64,000 bases of DNA from Tenrec ecaudatus (lineage: Eukaryota > Chordata > Mammalia > Afrosoricida > Tenrecidae). The number at the start of each line of letters is the position of its first letter. Position 1 is the stretch's first letter. The stretch spans positions 122,494,937 to 122,558,936 of the forward strand of contig NC_134538.1 in NCBI RefSeq assembly GCF_050624435.1, in the 5' to 3' direction. Of the stretch, positions 39,453-64,000 are shown in pieces. The translations under genes and the position numbers were made by a program. A model generated the notes under the pieces. That model had not been told where the DNA came from. It searched no databases and saw only the letters and a list, made by a program, of their open reading frames with translations.

Positions 39453-39824
39453 AAAGAATAGCTAAAATGGACTGGAACACATTAATGATGTATGAGTCTC
39501 TATACTTAAGGAAGAAACATTTTTAAAACACAAATGCGCTGACATTTTAACGTAACTATTAAACCAGCTCCCTCGTCTGAAAGTTGGTAAGTTAAATGTA
39601 AGTAATAAAACATTCAGCTGGCCTTTCCAATGCGAACTCGTGCAAATAGCTCAGCGGAAAAGAAAAGCTGTCGTTGAAACAGCAACGGAAAGAGAAGGCG
39701 AGGGACAATAGCCACCCACCCTAACAATGACCGACTTCGTGGAGGGTCATCGGCTGCTGGGAAAGCTCCCACATGATTGCCCACTGCATTCATCTGAATG
39801 GAACACCATAGAGACAACTCCCTC

Positions 39825-39872
39825 ATCACAGTGAGTGGGCGCGGACTCAATGGCAGTGAGTCTGGTTTGGAA
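39825..39872 (+). mobile_element. AfroSINE tail fragment
   Basis: 'GCGCGGACTCAATGGCAGTG' then 'AGTCTGGTTTGG'. Confidence 0.6.
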
Positions 39873-40079
39873 AGTCACAGAGACTACAATGGAGGACTAA
39901 GACGACGCTGACCAGCGGCCTATCGGTGTCATCCATCGTAGGCCAACCATAGCCTGTGCTTTCCGATGAGAGACACACAAGGCCTACATTATCACTACGA
40001 TATATTCTAGCCAAAAAAGTATGTAACTTGATTCCACGGAGACTCTGGATATAACGTCGAGATTGCAGGTAGCTCAGGG

Positions 40080-40510
40080 AACAAAGGAACAAGCTAAACA
40101 CCACGCGAGAGGAACTAGACACATTCCCAGGATTCTGCAGGACAACCGCTCTGGTGTCTTTAGCCAATGTCTGATGGGCGGGCCCAAGGTAGATGAAAAC
40201 ACATGTAAAGAACGCCAAAGGATGCAACTAGCGGTCGCATGTGATCACAGAATGACTCGCGGTTCAGATGCGTCAACTGCAAGTGTGGGATGATCAGTAT
40301 TAGTCAATTGAGGTAAAAAATATTTTGGAATGGGAACTTGATGACGTTGACTGACAAAAATAGACCACGAAACACTAGATAATTATTTTTAGTCCAGAAA
40401 CATATAGAAATGCAAAGAAGACCTGAAAGCTATGCACTAAGGTGGTAATCATGGTAGTTGCCCAGAGAAATTCGACATTATTTTTGTTGTCTACTTTTTA
40501 TAACTTTCTA
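40080..40510 (+). repeat. L1-like 3' end fragment
   Basis: Contains 'CTGCAGGACAACCGCTCTGG', 'CTAGATAATTATTTTTAGTC' and 'AAAGCTATGCACTAAGGTGG'-like text in the order I associate with old mammalian L1 3' UTRs. Confidence 0.45.
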
Positions 40511-40952
40511 CGCTGCACTTCTACTGCTTCTAAAATAAGATGATTTTAAAATGAGACCATGTGGAAAATGACAGAAGGTCTGTAGGCCAAGAAATGCCTA
40601 AACCCCATTCCTCTGGTGACAGATAGCACATCCCTTTGGTAGGTGAAGCGCGTAGAGGAAACACTCTTATGTGCTTGGTTTGCAAAGATAATACTAAAAC
40701 GTGAGAGAAACATCACTGCATCATCAATGCAGGCAAGAGGCCAATTTGAATTATCCTTGAAATAGTCAATTTTAAAAATCACAGACACACACACACGTAA
40801 GATACATCTTGCCACACGCCATTCACCCTCCAAATCAAGCCCTGACTACTAGTCTGGAGCCTTAGAAAAAGATCCTAGTGTCTAGTATTTAACATGTGGA
40901 AAATTGTGATTTCACAAGAGGCTCTTAACGGTGCCCAGGCTGAATCCCTCCT

Positions 40953-59950
<18,998 letters not shown>

Positions 59951-60289
59951 CTAGTATGATAAAATGTTCTTAAAAAAAAAGTCAGCTTTCCCACATGTGG
60001 GACCGTGTAGTATGGCAGGGACCAGATCAAATGCAGGGGTGCACATGGTAGACAACTGGGGAAGAGGTAAGGAAAGGGGAAAAAAAGGTGAAAGATGAAA
60101 ATAAGGAAGAAATGGGTAGCAGGGGCATGGGGTGTTAACCCACCCAAGGGGAGGGTATTGTTTATCTCTCCACAGGGAAAGAAGGACCAGACTCCAACCC
60201 AGTGCCCCAAAGTGTGAATGCAACATTCTGGTGTGGAGTAGGGAACCAGGGGAGAGGTCTGGGGGGCTGGCCCCAGTACCAAGTACTAA

Positions 60290-62452
60290 GTGGATGCCTG
60301 GCCCTCCCCCCAGAATATATTTGAAAGGATGGCATTGAGTCTGCAGCTCCGGGAGAGGGACATATCTGAATGGAGCACACGGGAGCAGATGAAGGGGGAG
60401 TAGGAGACAGTGGAACACATCTTGACCCACCAGGCCTTGAGGACAATGACTCCAATTAGAGAAGCCAGTCCACAGAGAGCCAGCCCCACTATGAGACATG
60501 ACATCCATCACTGACCCATGGCCCTACACAGTATGGGAATTGTGCCCGACCTGATCCTGCTACACCGAGGCAAAGCACTGGGGTGTGCAACAGAACAGCA
60601 AGGGAATAGAGTGGCAAGGTCCCCAGGGAATGATGAAGGTGGACTTTGGGGCCTGGACGTGGTACCCCAACAGACTGGACTGGAAACCACTCCTAAAGGC
60701 CAACAAACGATCCCTGAACTAACTACAAGATTTTCTTTCTTGTTGTGCTTTGTTTTGTTCTTTGTCAGTGGTTTGTTGTTGTTATTGTTTTGTTGTATAT
60801 AGTTGCTTGGTTTTGCTCTGTCTTGTTTTTGTGCATGTTATTATCTCCGCAGGTCTGTCTAAGTAAGATAGGCTGGATGAACAATGTGGAGGAGAAAACA
60901 ATGGGACCAACAGTTCCGGGGAGACATGGGAGAGGGGAAGGGGGGGGGGGGAAGGAAGTGATGTTAACAAACTCAGGGACAAGGGAACAACAAGTGATCC
61001 AAACTGGGATGAGGTGGGTATGGGAGGCCTGGTAGGGCATGATCAAGGGTAATGTAATCAAGAGGTATTGCTGAAACCCAGGTGGGGCAGCATGATTGTG
61101 GGACAGGAGGAAAGTCAAGGGAAATAGAGGAAAGAGCTAGGAGGCAAAGGGCATTTATAGAGGTCTAGATAAAGACATGTACATATGCAAATATATTTAT
61201 ATATGAGGATGGGGAAATAGATATATGTGCCTATATTTATAGGTTTAGTATTAAGGTATCAGAAGGACATTGGGCCTTCACTCAAGTACTCCCTCAATGC
61301 AAGAATACATTCTTCTATTAAATTGGCATTCTATGATGCTCACCTTCCCTACACAACTGCTGAAGACAAAGCGAGTGAATAAGCAAATGTGATGAAGAAA
61401 GCTGATGGTGCCTGGCTATCAAAAGATATAGCGTCTGGGGTCTTAAAAGTTTGAGGGTAAACAAGGGGCCATCTAGCTCAGAAGCAACAAAGCCCACATG
61501 GAAGAACACACCAGCCTGTGTCAGGCATCAAAGAAAAAAAATCATATCATTGGGTGCATACCTCCATGATACAATCGCTGAAGACAAACGGGTGCACAAG
61601 CAACTGTGGCGAAGAAAGCTGATGGTGCCCGGCTATCAAAAGATATAGCATCTGGGGTCTTAAAAGTTTGAGGGTAAACAAGGGCCCATCTAGCTCAGAA
61701 GCAAAAAGCCCACATGGAAGAAGCACACCAGCCTGTGTGACCACGAAGTGTCGAAGCGATCAGGTATAAGGCATCATCAGAACAAAAAAAATCTTACCAT
61801 AGTGAATGAAGGGGGAAGTGCAGAGTGGAGACCCAAAGCCCATTTGTCGGCCACTGGAAATCCCCTTGCAGAGGGGTCTAGAGGAGGAGATGAGCCAGTC
61901 AAGGTGCGACGTAGCACCAACGAAAAATACAACTTTCCTCTAGTTCCTAAATGCTTCCTGCCCCCCACCTCCCACCTCCCACTATCATGATCCGATTTTT
62001 ACCTTGCAAGTCTGGCTAGACCAGAGGATGTACACTGGTACAGATAGCAAATGGAAAAACAGGGAATCCAGGGTGGGTGATACCTTCTGGACCAGGGGTG
62101 TGAGTGGCGATACTGGGAGGATAGAGGGAGCATGGTGTGGAAAGAGGAAACAGATTACAAGGATCTACATGTGACCCCCCTCCCTGGGGGACAGGCAACA
62201 GAAAAGTGGGTGATGGGAGATGTCGGACAGGGCAAGATATGATGAAATAATAATTTATAAATTATCAAGGGCTCATGAGGCAGGGGAGAGTGGGGAGGGA
62301 GGGGGAAAAAGAGGAACTGATGCCAAGGGCTTAAGTGAAGAACAGATGTTTTGAAAATGATGAGGGCAATGAATGTACAGATGTGTACACAATTGATGTA
62401 TGTATGGATTGTGATAAGAGTTGTATGAGCCTCTAATAAAACGATTAAAAAA
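60290..62452 (+). mobile_element. GAGCCCC-tail retroposon family, copy 10, at least 2.2 kb, longest copy
   Basis: Aligns by eye along its length to 9060-11240 and ends 'GTTGTATGAGCCTCTAATAA'. It may begin before 60290 (about 59950), where no second copy in the window allows comparison. The 'TGGGGTCTTAAAAGTTTGAG...CACATGGAAGAA' block is duplicated (about 61380-61550 and 61600-61780). A G-run of nine lies at 60941-60950. Confidence 0.82.
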
Positions 62453-63590
62453 AGTAAAAAAATAATATAAATGGCAAGTCTTAGGTGGAAATTCGATGGT
62501 TTATGGATTTAACCTATCAGTGTGTTATTGTTTTTTAAAAAACACAGAAATCTAAATATAAGAATTTCCTATTTAATCAAATTAGGTGCAACTAGTAACT
62601 GAATAGGATTACCTTTTGGATCCAATCAAAGACTAATGCCCATTACACGACTTTCTGTTCGAGCCTGGTGTGAGGTAACGGACAGACTGAGTTCCGAGTG
62701 CAGCCTGGGACTCACCAGCAAGGTCCTGACCTTCCTCCATGTCTCTCCAACATCTACCTTGGGACTGCACCGGCAGGCTCGCCTCTCCCTTTCCTGGCTT
62801 CACTTTCTTCACAGCCTTCTTAGGATTTGTTTACTGGATTATGATCTATTTCCCTCAGTAGACTATAAGGACTTTCCTTTTTCTTTTTAATTGCTGTGTC
62901 CCAGGCACAGACTAGCCCTCAATAAGCATATGCGGAACAAGTGAGAATCAGTGAGCTCTCTTACCTGTAAAGTGGGGATAGTGATCTACCTTGTTAATTG
63001 GTTACTGTACGCGTCAACTAAGATGGTGGGTATAAAGTATTTTATAAATTATAAACCCCAATAGGAAAGCAAGGTGCTCTTATTGTGCTATTATTATTTA
63101 CATAGAATTGTGCTAAATGAAAGGTTCAGGATACCAATTGTCATGAAAAGCAGATGGCTTGAACAGGCTGGATGCCATCAATGTCCAACATCTGGGGAAA
63201 TGTCTGTCTGTGCATAGGGACAGTCTTTTGGAGAAAGTACAGACGGTGAGGGGAGAAAGAGTCAGAGAGACGGAGACGTAAAGGAAAGAGAAAGAGACAC
63301 AGACTCAGAGAGAGGCAACCAGTGTCAGAGATGGACAGGAAGACAAGGAGATTCTTAGAAGCCACTTTTGTTCCTTTGAATATAAAGTGAATCATACATT
63401 AAAAATATAAAGCCTTACATAATATAGATGGAGGAAAATAAGTAAATCATGATTTGAAACTAGCAGAGACAGCCAGTTACATTCGATGAACATAGCTGAA
63501 CTGCTCACTCTGTGTCATGTGCCCGGGAGTAACTGCACCACGCCATGCTTTACATGCATTGTCTCCTGCTGCTCACACCGCCCACACATA
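62453..63590 (-). other. SLC26A5: SLC26A5 intron, right section
   Basis: About 62790-62940 ('TGTGTCCCAGGCACAGACTA') looks like an old L2/MIR-type fragment. A GA-rich run lies at about 63245-63345. Otherwise unassigned. Confidence 0.5.
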
Positions 63591-63710
63591 TTGCCGTATA
63601 GACTCGTCTGTAAGCCGAGTTTTCCAGCACATTTTTAATGCAGTTTTTGTGGCAAAATTAAGTGCCTCGGCTGATATTCGGATCGGCTGATACTCGAGTA
63701 TGTACGGTAA
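63591..63710. mobile_element. 120-bp MITE with long terminal inverted repeats
   Basis: Left end TTGCCGTATAGACTCG and right end (complement) TTACCGTACATACTCG pair over about 28 bp with mismatches. The body contains CTCGGCT motifs at both ends. It interrupts a MIR-like sequence visible on both sides (63490-63580 and 63715-63800). The TSD is ambiguous (AT/TA-rich), so the superfamily is not assigned. Confidence 0.75.
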
Positions 63711-64000
63711 TTATCGTGTCCAGCTGCCAGATTTGAGAAACTAAGGCATTTGCTCAAGGGCATGCTGCTAGGGTTCAGGTTGTTCTGACAAGGAAGCTGA
63801 AGTTCTCAATTACCATGCCATGCTGTTAGAGTTTTTAATAATTGTCAACTGCTAAACAATAAGAAAAAAAACACAAAATAAAAGACAAAGTCACACACTC
63901 ACACGCACACCAACTGTGAGTTCTCTGATGTGTTGGGGGGAAAAGATCTATTTTCATTGCAACAGCACTCCTTGATTATTGTAGCCACACTGTGACGGAA
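63711..64000. other. SLC26A5 intron, window end
   Basis: MIR-like right half to about 63800, then unassigned DNA with a CA-rich patch at about 63890-63910. Confidence 0.5.

Noticed and set aside
39847-40227. 126-codon minus-strand frame between PSMC2 and SLC26A5
   Set aside because: It overlaps an L1-like 3' fragment in antisense and has no recognisable protein features.
59951-60511. 186-codon minus-strand frame
   Set aside because: Antisense to the retroposon copy at the right end; hydrophobic, proline-rich low-complexity text and no domain.

Overview
This is a vertebrate nuclear window from a placental mammal. It holds parts of three genes in the order and orientation I know for the human 7q22 block DNAJC2 - PSMC2 - SLC26A5. 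All coding exons are split by GT/AG introns, and every reconstructed exon chain keeps reading frame. The many short tRNA-headed repeats ending in a 'TCAGAATCGACTCGATGGCAGTG-like' tail match the AfroSINE family, so the genome is afrotherian. An intact SPIN-type hAT element with a perfect 8-bp target-site duplication narrows this further: among afrotherians, SPIN has been reported from tenrec. I therefore infer a tenrec (Echinops or a relative), but the species itself cannot be read from the sequence.

Layout. (1) 1-15863, minus strand: 5' part of DNAJC2 (coding exons 1-3, 110 complete codons), with introns heavily filled by repeats; the gene runs off the left edge. Its CpG-rich promoter lies at about 15560-16120. 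(2) 18040-34345, plus strand: complete PSMC2 (26S proteasome ATPase Rpt1), 12 coding exons, 433 codons, with a CpG-rich promoter; the DNAJC2 and PSMC2 start codons lie head to head 2.4 kb apart. (3) 34346-40952: intergenic, with a 5'-truncated retrocopy of an unrecognised mRNA, a SPIN element, AfroSINEs and L1-like DNA. (4) 40953-57829, minus strand: the last 11 coding exons of SLC26A5 (prestin), encoding the C-terminal 416 residues (late transmembrane helices and the STAS domain); the gene continues beyond the right edge, and 57830-64000 is its intron.

About 10 kb consists of one interspersed repeat family, present as at least ten copies in both orientations. Its 3' end reads '...AGTTGTATGAGCCCC' followed by AATAAAATGATT. 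I could reconstruct 10-15 bp target-site duplications, 5' truncations and one 5'-inverted (twin-primed) copy, so it moved by LINE-type target-primed reverse transcription, yet no copy carries a recognisable protein. It also has an internal tandem duplication shared between copies. I could not assign it to a named family.

The three genes are not an operon and act in different processes: ribosome-associated chaperone and chromatin factor, proteasome unfoldase, and outer-hair-cell motor protein. No CRISPR arrays, bacterial features or functional RNA genes were found; a U2 snRNA-like sequence in PSMC2 intron 4 looks like a pseudogene.
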